Shown here in pieces: positions 24,847 through 36,700 of a stretch of DNA of 64,000 nucleotides. Numbering within the stretch: the first letter of the stretch is position 1; each line of letters opens with the position of its first letter. Below the pieces are notes generated by a model. The model had not been told where the DNA came from, searched no databases, and worked only from the letters and a program-made list of their open reading frames with translations. The translations under genes and the position numbers were made by a program. Source of the stretch: Agelas oroides (Eukaryota; Porifera; Demospongiae; Agelasida; Agelasidae); NCBI GenBank assembly GCA_949130485.1, contig OX422190.1, positions 4,498,861-4,562,860 of the forward strand. Direction: 5' to 3'.

Positions 24847-25502
24847 AGACTACTGCTGAGTAGCCTCGTCCAGTCTTCGGGCCTGAGAACAAGGCTAACT
24901 GCTGAGGGACCAGAGATCAGATGAGTGCGAATATACGCCATGTACACACGCTCCGCCTACCCAGGCTCGCCCCACAATGCAAAGCATTCTGCTAGTAATA
25001 ATATTCGATGAAAAATCTCGATTCAACTCACAAGTGTGGGGCTCGCTCACGCTCGCCCAATTAATATTCATAACCTGCTAAGTTAGCCTCGTTCTTTGGG
25101 AGCGAGGCTAAGGTCAAGCAGCCCCTTCGTTGCATCAGTCTCATATGCAGTTACATGCGTACATTTCCGATTAAAGTACACTATAAGGTGATCGAAATCT
25201 TGGCAGTGAGATGGCTCGGTACGAAGCTAATTCAGATTTTCAAAGAGACTATATACTACAAGCGACGAAAGCTAGCCGGGCGGTCTCCTGGGAACGACGA
25301 CGAAGTCAGTATAATCTGTTTTCCACATAAATTATACTGGAGGGTTGGTAAGGTCTGAGAGCGAGGCTAGAATATTATACACCATTGAAACAAAGCTTCA
25401 TTTTGCAGTCTAAAGGTGCATACTTTGAATTTTTTTTTTTAGCAGCGCTTCGCGCGGCACAGCATGGCCTCTACACTTCCAAATTTGCTTCCTACGCCTA
25501 TG

Positions 25503-25925
25503 ATATAGCTATGGTGAAGATAAATTATGTTTGAATCAGTTTTGTTGTCATATAGCTATGGTGATGTTTGGTCCAATTTTGTTGTCATATATGGTGATGT
25601 TTGATCCATACTATTACTTTTATTTTTGTTGTTATGGTAAACATGCATGTTTGATCAAGGCTACAGTTTAGTTTTGTTAGATGTTTGATCCAGTTTTTGT
25701 TGTTATAATTATTTATATTGGTGCGACATGTTTGATCCCAATTGACTTACTTTAGTTTTGTGGTGAAAGATGTTTGACCCCGACTTACTTTAGTTTTGTG
25801 GTGAAAGATGTTTGGTCAGACTTTAGTTTAGTGGTGAAAGATATTTGATCCATCAGTTTAGTGGTGAAGATGTTTGGTCAGACTTTAGTTTGTGGTAAAC
25901 ATGTTTGACACAGGCTCTCTGATAA
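25503..25925 (+). repeat. Distal part of the sialidase-derived minisatellite
   Basis: Units with TTTGAATCAGTTTTGTTGTC and later TTTAGTTTTGTGGTGAAAGA and GATGTTTGATCC continue the array that is broken at 21330. Units become shorter and more diverged with distance from the gene. Confidence 0.8.
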
Positions 25926-26041
25926 CAATGTCATTTTTATATTATTACGCAAACTGATATCAATCAGGGAATTGAGTGACTCTATTTGGAGCGCACGCTA
26001 GGTCGATAGTCCGAGAGGGAAAGACGTGCCTTGCCTACACC

Positions 26042-29000
26042 ATGCCCTCATGCTGCCGGTGTAACGGCAGCGGCCGGTGTAAGAACTGTTCCTGTGTGAA
26101 AGAAGGAAGACTATGCACTAGCTGCCTACCAGGACGAAAGGGAACTTGCTCAAACATAACACAAGTACATGCACATGGTAGGACAACCACACCACATCCG
26201 AACCAAACGAACCAAACTCGGAGAGAAACCGTCGAACCCGAGGGGACAGTTAACACTAGTGACCACACTACCACGGACTGTCATGGTGTCATCCCACCTG
26301 CTGGAGATGTGAACCCACCGTACCCAACCCCTGCTCCATTGGGTAGCCCAATGCATGCTGCTAATTCAGGAAATCAGAGAGAAACAGCTACACTTCATGC
26401 AAGAAGCATGAATAGCAATGACTCTGTTACATCTCTTCCTTACAAACTACCATCCTACATCACACTGTCCTCCTCAGCGTTTGTCTGGAGTGAGAGTGTT
26501 GATGGAGCCGACTTTACTCAGATGATTTCAGCGGCCTATGCAGAAGTGGTGCATTGGCGACATAATCTCTTTCTCACACCCTCAGGCAAGGCTGGCAAAC
26601 TGTTCACCTCAGAACTTGCAAGGCTGTTTCGCGCATATGGCGAAGGATCTGGCCTCGAACCCATCGCCCTGAAGGCAGCCATGGTCATGCCTGCACTGCT
26701 CCTTCAAAAACCACACTCTTCATCAAAAGCCCGTGAGCATGTGGTGTGCCTACAACGACGACTCGATTCTTGGCAAATGGGTGACATCAACAATCTCGTT
26801 ATTGAGGGACGCACCATACAACACCGCCTCAAACAGAATCACAGGCACGCACGCAGTAGCAAGGAGGAACAAACTACACGCCTTTTCACCAAACTGATGC
26901 TGCAGGGAAAGGTCAGGGCTGCCCTTCGAATCCTCACAAACGAATCAAAAGGAGGACCACTCCCCATTGACACAAGGCTGAGTACACATCCAGATCAACC
27001 GATTACTACTGTCCGTGACGAGTTGCTAAAAAAACATCCACCAGGACAGCCAGCACACCCTGACGCCCTTATCTCCTCAACAACCCCCAGACCAGTACCT
27101 CACCCAGTTGTTTTTGACTGTCTAGATGGTGCAAGCATCCGTACTGCTGCCCTCCACACCAATGGCTCCGCTGGTCCTTCGGGGATTGATTCAACTGGGT
27201 GGAGACGCCTATGCACTTCTTTTCAAAATGCATCGGCAGACCTGTGCAACAGTTTAGCTTCAGTTGCAAGGAAGTTATGCACTAACTATGTTGATCCTCG
27301 AGGTATAGCTCCACTTACTGCTAGCCGTTTGATAGCCCTTGACAAATGCCCAGGTGTACGACCAATTGGGATTGGAGAAACCTCCCGCAGAATTATTGGC
27401 AAAGCCATTCTTGCAGCTATTAAGTACGACATCCTAGAAGCTGCAGGCTCTCTCCAACTTTGTGCGGGTCAGGAGGCTGGTAGTGAAGCTGCCATCCATG
27501 CAATGCGTAGTGTCTTCCAAGATGAGCAATCCGAAGCCGTATTACTTGTTGACGCTACCAACGCATTCAACAGCCTGAATCGTCAAGCTGCCCTACAGAA
27601 TATCCACCATCTCTGTCCTTCACTTGCTACTGTCATAACGAACACATACAGAGAGGATATACAGCTGTTCATTGATGGTGAAACCCTTCTCTCACGTGAG
27701 GGGACGACACAAGGAGATCCCCTGGCCATGGCCATGTATGCCATAGGCATCCTACCCCTCATTAACCAACTACAGTCCACTGATGCAAAGCAAGTGTGGT
27801 TTGCTGACGACGCCACGGCTGGTGGCCGCCTTGAACAGCTTCATGAGTGGTGGGTGAAGCTGAACAACCTTGGCCCCACATTTGGATACTTTGCCAATCC
27901 CAGCAAAACATGGCTGATCGTGAAAGAGAAACACCTGTCAACAGCAACAGAGAGATTTCTGAATACCGGAGTGAACATCACCACCGAAGGAAAGAGACAC
28001 CTTGGGGCTGCTCTTGGCTCGAGGTCCTTTGTTGTAAGCTACATACAGGACAAGGTGAAGGAATGGACATCTTCCATCCAGAAGCTTGCATCCATTGCCA
28101 CGACCCAACCACATGCTGCCTACTCCGCTTTCACACATGGCTTAGCAAGCAAGTGGACATACTTCCTCCGTACCATCCCTGAAATCTCAGACTTACTGCA
28201 GCCCCTCGAAGAAGCAATCAACCTCCACTTCATCCCTGCTCTGACTGGAAAAGGCTGTGTTACCACCGCTGAGAGAGACCTCTTTGCTCTTCCTACCCGA
28301 CTCGGTGGCCTAGGCCTTACGAAGCCAACGGATACAGCTGCCCACGAATTTTCCTCTTCTCAGAAAGTCACTGCTCCTCTTGCCACTCTCATTCTCCTGC
28401 AACAACATGAGATCACCTTCGACACCATCCGAGAACAACAATGTGCAAAGGCTGAAATCAAGCGACTCAGACAACAAAAACAGGCTGTAACAGCCACACA
28501 GCTACGGACTACACTACCAACGCACCTCCAGCGCGCAATGGAACTGGGTAGTGAGAAAGGTGCCTCTTCCTGGTTGTCCGTCTTACCCATTGAGGAGCAT
28601 GGATTTGCACTGCATAAAGGAGCATTCAGAGATGCCCTGTGCCTTCGGTATAACTGGCAGCCGGCCAACCTACCCAACGATTGTGTCTGTGGTCATTCCT
28701 TCTCGGTTGATCATGCTCTCAGTTGCTCCACTGGAGGCTTCCCAACCATCAGACATAATGAGCTGAGGGATTTCACAGCAAAAGTCATGACCGAAGTGTG
28801 CCATGACGTGTGTTTAGAGCCAACACTGCAGCCCCTCACAGGTGAAACACTCAGATATGCCACAGCCAACACGGAAGACGGTGCCCGCCTTGATATCAGC
28901 GCTCAAGGCTTCTGGGACAACCGGTATCAGCGAGCATTTTTCGATATAAGGGTCTTTAACCCCAACGCTCAGACTCACCGGAAGCTCCAGCTAGCCTCAC

Positions 29001-29338
29001 TCTACCGAAAACAGGAGAGAGAGAAGCAGAGAACGTACGAACAGCGGATTCGCGAGGTTGAACTGGGTACATTCACTCCCCTTGTGTTCTCGACTTCTGG
29101 TGGAATGGCGAAATGCGCCTCCGTGGCCTACAAACGGCTTGCATCCCTGCTGGCAAGGAAGCGAGACCAACCGTACAGCCTTGTGATAGCCTGGCTACGT
29201 TGCCATCTGAGTTTTTCACTCTTGAGGTCAGCCATCACCTCTCTGCGAGGGGCCCGTTCGTCTTCCGGACACGCCGCACACAATGGGCCGGTTGACCTAG
29301 TAGTCAGCGAAGGTCAAGTGCCCCTTGAAAAGCTATGA
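26042..29338 (+). mobile_element. Non-LTR retrotransposon ORF: CXC-like zinc domain, reverse transcriptase, restriction-like nuclease
   Basis: A 1,098-codon uninterrupted frame from the ATG at 26042. Residues 4-36 hold nine cysteines (CCRC, CKNC, CSC, CTSC, GTCSN), resembling a tesmin/TSO1-type CXC DNA-binding domain. The reverse transcriptase core includes LLVDATNAFN (catalytic Asp near residue 504), EGTTQGDPLAMAMYA and VWFADD (Asp 589-590). The C terminus has a CX1CX7HX3C zinc knuckle (from residue 881) and RLDIS...FFDIRVFNP, whose acidic pair (about 951 and 968) fits a PD-(D/E)XK restriction-like endonuclease. This order is that of R2/RLE-type non-LTR elements. No stop or frameshift is seen, so it could be recently active. 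Confidence 0.85.
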
Positions 29339-29476
29339 ACTAAGTCGTCATTTTTCACACAGTTGTATTCTATATATTTTTTATTTCTCCTTTGTAGTTT
29401 GCTCTATATACGTATTATCAACGGGTGAGGCCTGGGAACGGGCGTAGCTATCGAACTGAATAATATATATAGTTGT
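29339..29476. other. 138-bp spacer between the two retrotransposon ORFs
   Basis: AT-rich, with TATATATTTTTTATTTC at about 29371 and AATATATATAG at 29461. It may be the 3' UTR of the first element and the truncated junction of the second. No obvious poly(A) tail or target duplication marks the boundary. Confidence 0.5.
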
Positions 29477-32400
29477 TTGCCCAGTCGCCTCGGTCACTGT
29501 TTGAACGATACTGGTTCTTCCTCACCTGACCAACCCTCCGGGACTCCTACAACCACACCCTCATTGAACGCCTCCCCAAATGGGTCACATGATGACACGC
29601 CTCCCACCCTTACCCCAACCAGCACCCCTCACTCCCCCGCTCACTCACACACCACATATTTGACTCCTAAGTCTGGACCTGTAAGAGATGTGGATCTCCC
29701 CTCTTTTACTCCAGCATCCAATCCGACATTTACATGGGGAAGCCACAACTCCGAATCATTCAGACAAGCACTAGATGAAACATACACGGAGATCAGACAT
29801 TGGAGACCTAATCAATTCAAGCTGCCACAAGGAAAGGCCGGAAAGCACTTTGTCTCTGAGCTCGCAAAATTATACAAAGCCTTTGCAACTCGCTCTGCCC
29901 TGGAAGGCGTTGCTCTGAAAGCTGCCACGGTCCTCCCCATCCTTGCCCTGCAGAAACCCTCTCGCTCTTCCAAGAACAAAGACCATGTTGCCTGCCTTGA
30001 GAGAAGGATGCCTTTGTGGCTGGATGGTAATTTGGCTGAGCTCCTATCGGAAGGAAGAACAATTCAGTGTCGCTTACCAACAGCACCTTCAAGTTCCAAG
30101 GAGGTGGCTTCTGATCCAGCAAGAGCATTTGCAAAGAAAATGTTTCAAGGGAAGACAAAAGCAGCACTTGACCATTTAAGGAACAAGGAGAAGGGTGGAG
30201 TGATGCAGCTTGACGATCAGATACCCAGCGGACCTGGTGCAACCATGACTGTAAGAGAAGTCTTGCTTGACAAACACCCCCCCGGCCAACCGGCTGACCC
30301 CAACTCTGTGGTTGCTGATGAGGCCCCCCCGGTACATGACATCCTGTTCGATCCCATTGATGCCACCCTGATCAGGACAGCTGCCCTAAAGACATCAGGG
30401 TCCGCTGGACCTTCTGGGTTGGATGCCTACAGTTGGAGAAGGCTATGTACTTGCCACCAACAAGCCTCCAGAGATCTCTGCCAGGCATTAGCTGAAGTGG
30501 CCAAACGCCTATGTACACAATTCGTTGATCCAGCTTCAGTTGCTCCCTTCTTGGCTTGCCGTTTGATCGCACTTGACAAGAACCCGGGTGTCAGACCAAT
30601 CGGAGTTTGTGACACAGTGAGACGCATAATTGCCAAAGCGATCCTGATGACCATCCGAAGTGACGTCCTTGACATGGCTGGCTCCTTGCAATTATGTGCC
30701 GGTCAGATCAGTGGCACAGAGGCTGCAGTTCATGCCGTCCGTTCCTATTTTGAATCCAATGAGTGTGAAGCAATTCTCCTGGTGGACGCTAGCAACGCTT
30801 TCAATGCCCTTAACAGGCAGACAGCACTCAGGAACATCAGGCGCCTGTGCCCAGCTCTGGCCACTGTGTTGATAAATTCCTACAGAGCTGAGGCTGATCT
30901 CCTTGTGGATGGCGACGTAATCAAGTCAAGAGAGGGTACCACCCAAGGAGATCCTCTGGCTATGCCGATGTATGCCATTGCCACAATCCCACTGATCAAA
31001 AGGCTAAGTGCAAGTGCAACTGTCAACCAGGTATGGTACGCAGATGATGCTGCTGGCATGGGGCGGATTGATCAGACTCGCTTATGGTGGGATAAGCTTG
31101 TCGAGCTAGGGCCTGGTTTTGGCTACTATGCCAACGCCTCAAAGACATGGCTAATCACCAAGGAAGCCCATCACCAGAAAGCCATTGAAGCCTTTTCAGG
31201 CACCGGAGTGAAAGTTACATCTTGTGGAAGACCCTACCTCGGGTCTCCTATTGGGTCTAGGGCTTTTATTGAATCATTTGTGGAAGACAAAGTGAAGCTC
31301 TGGGCTGCAGAGCTGGACAGTCTTTCCTGCTTTGCAAAAACACAACCACATGCTGCGTACTCTGCTTTCACGCATGGCCTGACATCGATTTGGTCTTACC
31401 TAATTAGAACAACTCCGGAAATTGGGCACCTGCTTCAGCCATTGGAGGACATCATAAGAATGAAGCTGATTCCCGTGCTGACCGACAGAGCTCCACCCAA
31501 TGATGTGGAAAGGAACCTTCTTGCTCTGCCAGCCAGGCTAGGAGGCATAGGCGTTTCTAATCCAGCCACTGACACACAATCGATCTTTTCAGCGTCAACC
31601 AGGATCTCGGAGCCCCTGAAAGATGCTATCCTTGCCAAGGTTCCAGTTTACTCCTATGACATGTGGGCTAGTCAAGTTGCTGCCAGGTCCGAAGTTCACA
31701 AGCTCAGACGTCAGCAGTCGGAACAACAATCCGAGACCTTAAAGCAAATCCTACCTGACTCCCAAAAACGGGCCATGGAACTTGCCTCTGAAAAGGGTGC
31801 TTCTACCTGGCTAACGACCCTTCCGGTGGAAGAATTCGGATTCACCCTACATAAGAGTGCTTTCCATGACGCTCTTGCCTTGAGGTATGGCTGGAAACCC
31901 AATCGCACACCTCAGTACTGTGCCTGTAGTTCAGCGTTTTCAGTGGAGCACGCCCTATCCTGTCCCAAAGGAGGTTTCCCAACGATTCGCCACAACGAGA
32001 TAAGAGACCTGACTGCCTCCCTGCTGACGGAAGTATGTCATGAAGTCAGCATCGAGCCAGACTTGCAGCCTATCTCAGGAGAAATCTTCCACAGGGCCTC
32101 AACCAACATACAGGATGGAGCCAGATTGGATGTCGCCATGAGTGGCTTTTGGGGGGGCAGGTATGAGAGATCCTTCTGTGACGTGAGGGTCTTCAACCCT
32201 CATGCTCCCTCCAACAGAAACAGCAACCTCGCCTCATGCTACAGGAGACACGAAAGGCTGAAGAAGAATTCCTATGAGCAAAGAATTAGAGATATTGAGC
32301 ATGCTTCCTTCACGCCTTTGATCTTCTCAGCGACAGGAGGACTCGGAAACGAGGCCAAGACATTCTACAAGAGGCTTGCATCACTCCTCGCTTCAAAGTG

Positions 32401-32572
32401 GGACAACTCGTACAGCTCCACGATGGCCTGGCTGAGGTGCCGTCTCACCTTCTCACTCTTGAGATCCTCAATCAGATGCATCCGGGGAGCCCGCTCACAC
32501 TCAGGCTTTCCTGTCAGAGCCCCGCCAGTGGATCTGGTGAGGGTGGAAGCCAGCCTCACATCCACCTGTTGA
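29477..32572 (+). mobile_element. Second, paralogous non-LTR retrotransposon ORF (5' truncated)
   Basis: An open frame of about 1,031 codons that is clearly homologous to the preceding ORF along its length, from the KPSRSSKNKDHVACLERR region to the end; by eye about half or more of residues are shared in the reverse transcriptase core. It has LLVDASNAFN (Asp about 437), EGTTQGDPLAMPMYA and YADD (521-524). The zinc knuckle CACSSAFSVEHALSC and the nuclease motifs RLDVA...FCDVRVFNP follow. The CXC-like N terminus is absent and the first in-frame ATG comes only at about codon 178, so the 5' end is probably truncated. An A-rich tail at about 32717-32782 fits non-LTR retrotransposition. Confidence 0.82.
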
Positions 32573-32716
32573 ACAGTTTTCACCTGCCCTAACAAACTAT
32601 ATTGCTTCTGCAGTTTTTTCCTCTCTTGTTTTATATATATATATATTCTTAACCCTAACAAGTCCTTCCTCGTATTGTATATCATGGCACTTGTATGACA
32701 GTTTGGTTCCCCATAA

Positions 32717-32782
32717 AAATAAATAAAAAAAAAAAGAAAAAATAAATAAATAAAAAGAAAAAAAAGAAAATAATAATATATA
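32717..32782 (+). repeat. A-rich 3' tail of the second retrotransposon
   Basis: AAATAAATAAAAAAAAAAAG and further A/AAAT runs follow about 145 bp of 3' UTR. This is the expected kind of tail for a non-LTR element. It ends about 110 bp before the RNF213 start codon. Confidence 0.7.
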
Positions 32783-32892
32783 TTTACCGTTACAATTGCG
32801 TGACGTCTCATTTTCATAGCGCTCCACGCTGATAGTGAGTCCTACATTTTGCAAATCGAGTCAACTCACGGTGAGAGCTGTTTGCAGTTACT
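32783..32892 (+). promoter_or_regulatory. Presumed RNF213 5' UTR and proximal promoter
   Basis: Only about 110 bp separate the retrotransposon tail from the RNF213 ATG. No convincing TATA box was seen. If the start codon is right, core promoter sequence must be here or lie within retrotransposon DNA. Confidence 0.35.
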
Positions 32893-33762
32893 ATGTCCGA
32901 TGGTAACAGGCCAGTAGTGGGGCAGCTGCAGTGCGTACAATGTCTTGCGCGTATACCTGCAGATGCGCAGTCTCAAATATTATTCTGCCCCAACTGCGGT
33001 TGCCCACAGTCGCCAAGAGCAGATACGTCCGTGTCGGAAGGACGACGGTGCAGAAACTCGAATTGCAGAGAACAGCTTTTAACTCCTACTGCTAAATTTT
33101 GTCACAAGTGTCAAACGCATCAGCAGCAGCTGCCGGGACAGCAACAACCTGGCCAGCCACCTCCCCAACAGCAACCTGGCCAGCCACCTCCCCAACAGCA
33201 ACCTGGCCAGCCACCTCCCCAACAGCAACCTGACCAGCCACCTCCCCTAATGCAACCTGACCAGCCACCTCCCCAACCGCAACCTGGCCAGCCACCTCCC
33301 CAACCGCAACCTGGCCAGCCACCTCCCCAACCGCAACCTGGCCAACCACATCCCCAACAGCAACCTGGCCAGCCACCTCCCCAACAGCAACCTGACCAGC
33401 CACCTCCCCAACAGCAACCTGGCCAGCCACCTCCCCAACCGCAACCTGGCCAGCCACCTCCCCAACCGCAACCTGGCCAACCACATCCCCAACAGCAACC
33501 TGGCCAGCCACCTCCCCAACAGCAACCTGACCAGCCACCTCCCCAACAGCAACCTGACCAGCCACCTCCCCTAATGCAACCTGACCAGCCACCTCCCCAA
33601 CCGCAACCTGGCCAGCCACCTCCCCAACAGCAGCAACCTGGCCAGCAACTGAAACCTGACCAGTCTCTTGTTAGTAACAATATCTCTCCCCAACAGTCCT
33701 CTAGCAGTGGTATGGCTCTTCTGCAGTCACCTGGGTCAGAAAATACCAGAGATGTGACTCAG
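32893..33762 (+). CDS. RNF213: RNF213 exon 1: zinc ribbons and Pro/Gln repeat
   Basis: The ATG at 32893 opens a 290-codon exon. Cys14, 17, 32 and 35 form one CXXC-CXXC zinc ribbon; Cys53, 58, 70 and 73 form a second. A paired CXXC motif at the extreme N terminus is also known in vertebrate RNF213. Residues about 84-252 are a tandem 9-residue repeat (consensus QQQPGQPPP). The donor is CTCAG followed by GTTAGT, phase 0. The start is chosen because it is the first ATG and precedes the zinc ribbon. Confidence 0.88.
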
Positions 33763-36700
33763 GTTAGTCTTGTTATTCCTAATGGTGCCTTCATACAGCT
33801 AATTGACATGTAGGTAAACCTTGCAAGCAAAAGAACCTTAAAAGCAGATAAGGATCGAGGAACACCACAAAGCCCAATAACTGCAAGCTTGAGTAGCTGC
33901 AGTAGGCCAGTTGTAGTAAGCAAAAAATGTACGGAACGTTGATACGTCGCATTTGGGGTCCAGTCCTGGTGCCATCTTGGGCTTATATGGAATTTTCCCA
34001 TTTCATCTAACGTCCATGTTATACTGTAATAGTGCCTTATATTGTAAGAAAATGGAGTCTTTGTGCTATTGAACGGTGTAAAAATCAAGGTGATCAGGAA
34101 AAGGACTCAAACTGTAAAGGATCAGAAAATTAGCGACTTCTACTCTTTTTGTTTCTGAAGTTGAAAGTGGTGTGAGCAGTCATAAATGTGTAAACCTAAG
34201 TTGATCAATGTTAGAATGACAACAGACCTTAGAGCAGGCGTTTGTGACCACCTGCACCACTTTCCTAGCCATACATGCACATCCACAAGCAACAGTTTGT
34301 TGGGCCTTGCTCAGCTTATGTAGCTTATGTGCAAAACGTTTAGCTGCTTTGTTTATCATCTTGCCTCTATGTCCTGTAAACAATAATATAAGGCTTTTGT
34401 GTTGCATACTCAGCAGCAGGGTGCCTAATGAAGTAGGTGTGAACATAAATTGGACGTGTTCTGAAAGGCAGGAGATACTTACTTAGACTAAAGAGCCAAA
34501 ATTAGATTTATATCATGATACAAGCTTAGGTGCTCTTGCCCTGAAAGTATTGCTATAGGGCAAAGACAAGGGAGAGCCTCTAGTCGTGGGTCTGGAGATC
34601 ATTATTGTGTGTGCTTTTTTTTCTCACATCTTGTACATGTATGCAAATTCCTTTTCTCATGTCTTGGGTGTAATTAGTATGAGTGTTTTCCATTATTCAG
34701 CATGGCCACTCTGAAGAGTTGGTGTATCAAGAATCTGAAAAGGAAGATGATCTTTCATCAGCAAACCAGGAACAAACTGAAGAGAACCAAGATAAGGACA
34801 CATCACCTGATATTATAGGTGTTCATCGATGGCCTCATGACCACAGCACGTTAGTATAAATAATGGTATGAAGTCTCTAACAGCTATTACTATTTCATTA
34901 GTAGCCATCACCATGGTAGTAATACTGTTGGAGGGTCTAGGAGCTCATTAGTGAGTTAACAAGGACAGGGATGGATGATGGCTACTAGATTTTTTCACAC
35001 ATACTACTCGTGGCTTTGCTGCTTTGTAGTATATTGAGAAAAAAGATTGAACATATACAGATAAATATGTATGCATGAGCTATCAAAATTGGATTTACAT
35101 TTCTTGTCTGCTCAAGATCCATGAATATAGGCTACAAATGAAATTCAGTTTGGCCTCTTGCAGGTGCAGGCCTGGGCCCACCTCCTTTTACCATGGTTAC
35201 GTACTTTCTAAGGTTTCAGTTAACTAGGAAGGTGCTTCAGCATTGTGGGGCGAGCCTGAGTGAGCAGCACATTGTGCTGATTTACGTCATGGCACACAAA
35301 CCAGTATGGTTTGTGACTGTCTGCTGTCAGAGCAACTATATGGCTACACATGCATGGACTAAGCTTCACATCGAAATCATGAGCTGAATCCCTGGAGCGC
35401 AGTTTGTGCATGGCCCTTACCTGAAGTGACTTCAGCCACCAGTGCATATTGTCTGTAAGTAGTCTGCTGCAAAGTTTGTCATAGTCCATAGTTGAGATAG
35501 CTCACAATAAACCAGTCACCATGTGTGATTCAACTTGAGTCGTCTTTGCTCCACGCTTCTTTCAGCCAACACTGCACTCTGGCAGTAGCTTGTCTCGCAT
35601 AGCAAGACTCTCACTGGAAAGAGAGAGTCTGGTACACTGCACATATAGCGCTTGTTCTGACACTCATCCCAACTGGGGTGAACGATAAGAAGGTGCACAC
35701 CACAGAGTTTACGTTGCTTTGCGTAGTGTGTTTAGTGTGAGTGAGGCTTTGTTTACTTGACATAGTGCTATTTTAGTGGCATAATATAAAAACTGTGGCT
35801 GTGAAGGCAGTTGGGGTGGGTGTTAGAACAAGGCATTGTACCATTCTCCCTTTCCGGCAAGAATCTGGCTACGGAAAGGGTGAGTCTGGCTACGCAAGAC
35901 TAGGCAGTAGCCCTGCAGTTTTTCACCATAGCTTCTTCTGTTGCCGAGATTGCCTAACACAAGCTTTGCACAACAATGGCATTATCATGGTGGATGAACA
36001 ATTTTTCCATGGACTGTTCCGTATACTATTGGTGTTTCCTATCCACCTACGTGTGCTATCATTATCCATTCTCAGTCAAGAGCGACAGTGAAGGATTCAT
36101 AAAGGACAGTAGGGATAGATATGTAAGCCCTGGCTCAGTGCTAGCAGTACCAACTGCATATGCTGAATTTCCTGAGTTTTGAACTAATCTCAGTGCAGCA
36201 ACAGAGAGCGCTATGATGCAAAGCTGCAAGGATCCTAGGGTACATTAGTTGGTCTACTGGGATAGCTATATAAGTGCTAGCAATGTTGTCTGAGTTTCCT
36301 AAAGAAATTTTCAGCCCATAGACCTGTACCATGAAGGTGTTGTTTTCGTGCACCCACGTTTCAGACAGACAGGCTGCTGCACATATAAATAAAATTGGAA
36401 GTTGATTTACATTTTTTGTCTGCTCAGGATTTCAGTAAAACATGAATATAGGCTGCAAATGAAATTCAGTTTGGCCTCTTCCAGGTGCAAGCCAGGGCCC
36501 ACCTCCTTTTACCATGGTTATGTACTTTATGGTTTCAGTAAAACATGAATATAGGCTACAAATGAAATTCAGTTTGGCCTCTTTCAGGTGCAGGTCAGGG
36601 CCCACCTCCTTTTACCATGGTTATGTACTTTCTAAGGTTTCAGTTAACTAGGAAGGTGCTTCAGCATTGTGGGGCGAGCCTGAGTGAGCAGCACATTGTG

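Larger units (their letters stand above)
21330..25502. mobile_element. 4.2 kb composite insertion splitting the minisatellite
   Basis: Minisatellite sequence flanks both sides. The left end CAGTGGCATAGGAACCGTAG and the right end complement (CATAGGCGTAGGAAGC) are imperfect inverted repeats. A second copy of the two ends, joined by a much shorter centre, starts at 63459. The interior holds smaller nested repeats (22692-22868, 23408-23483, 24757-24846) and an arginine/glutamate-rich open frame (23827-24474, minus), but no recognisable transposase. Confidence 0.7.
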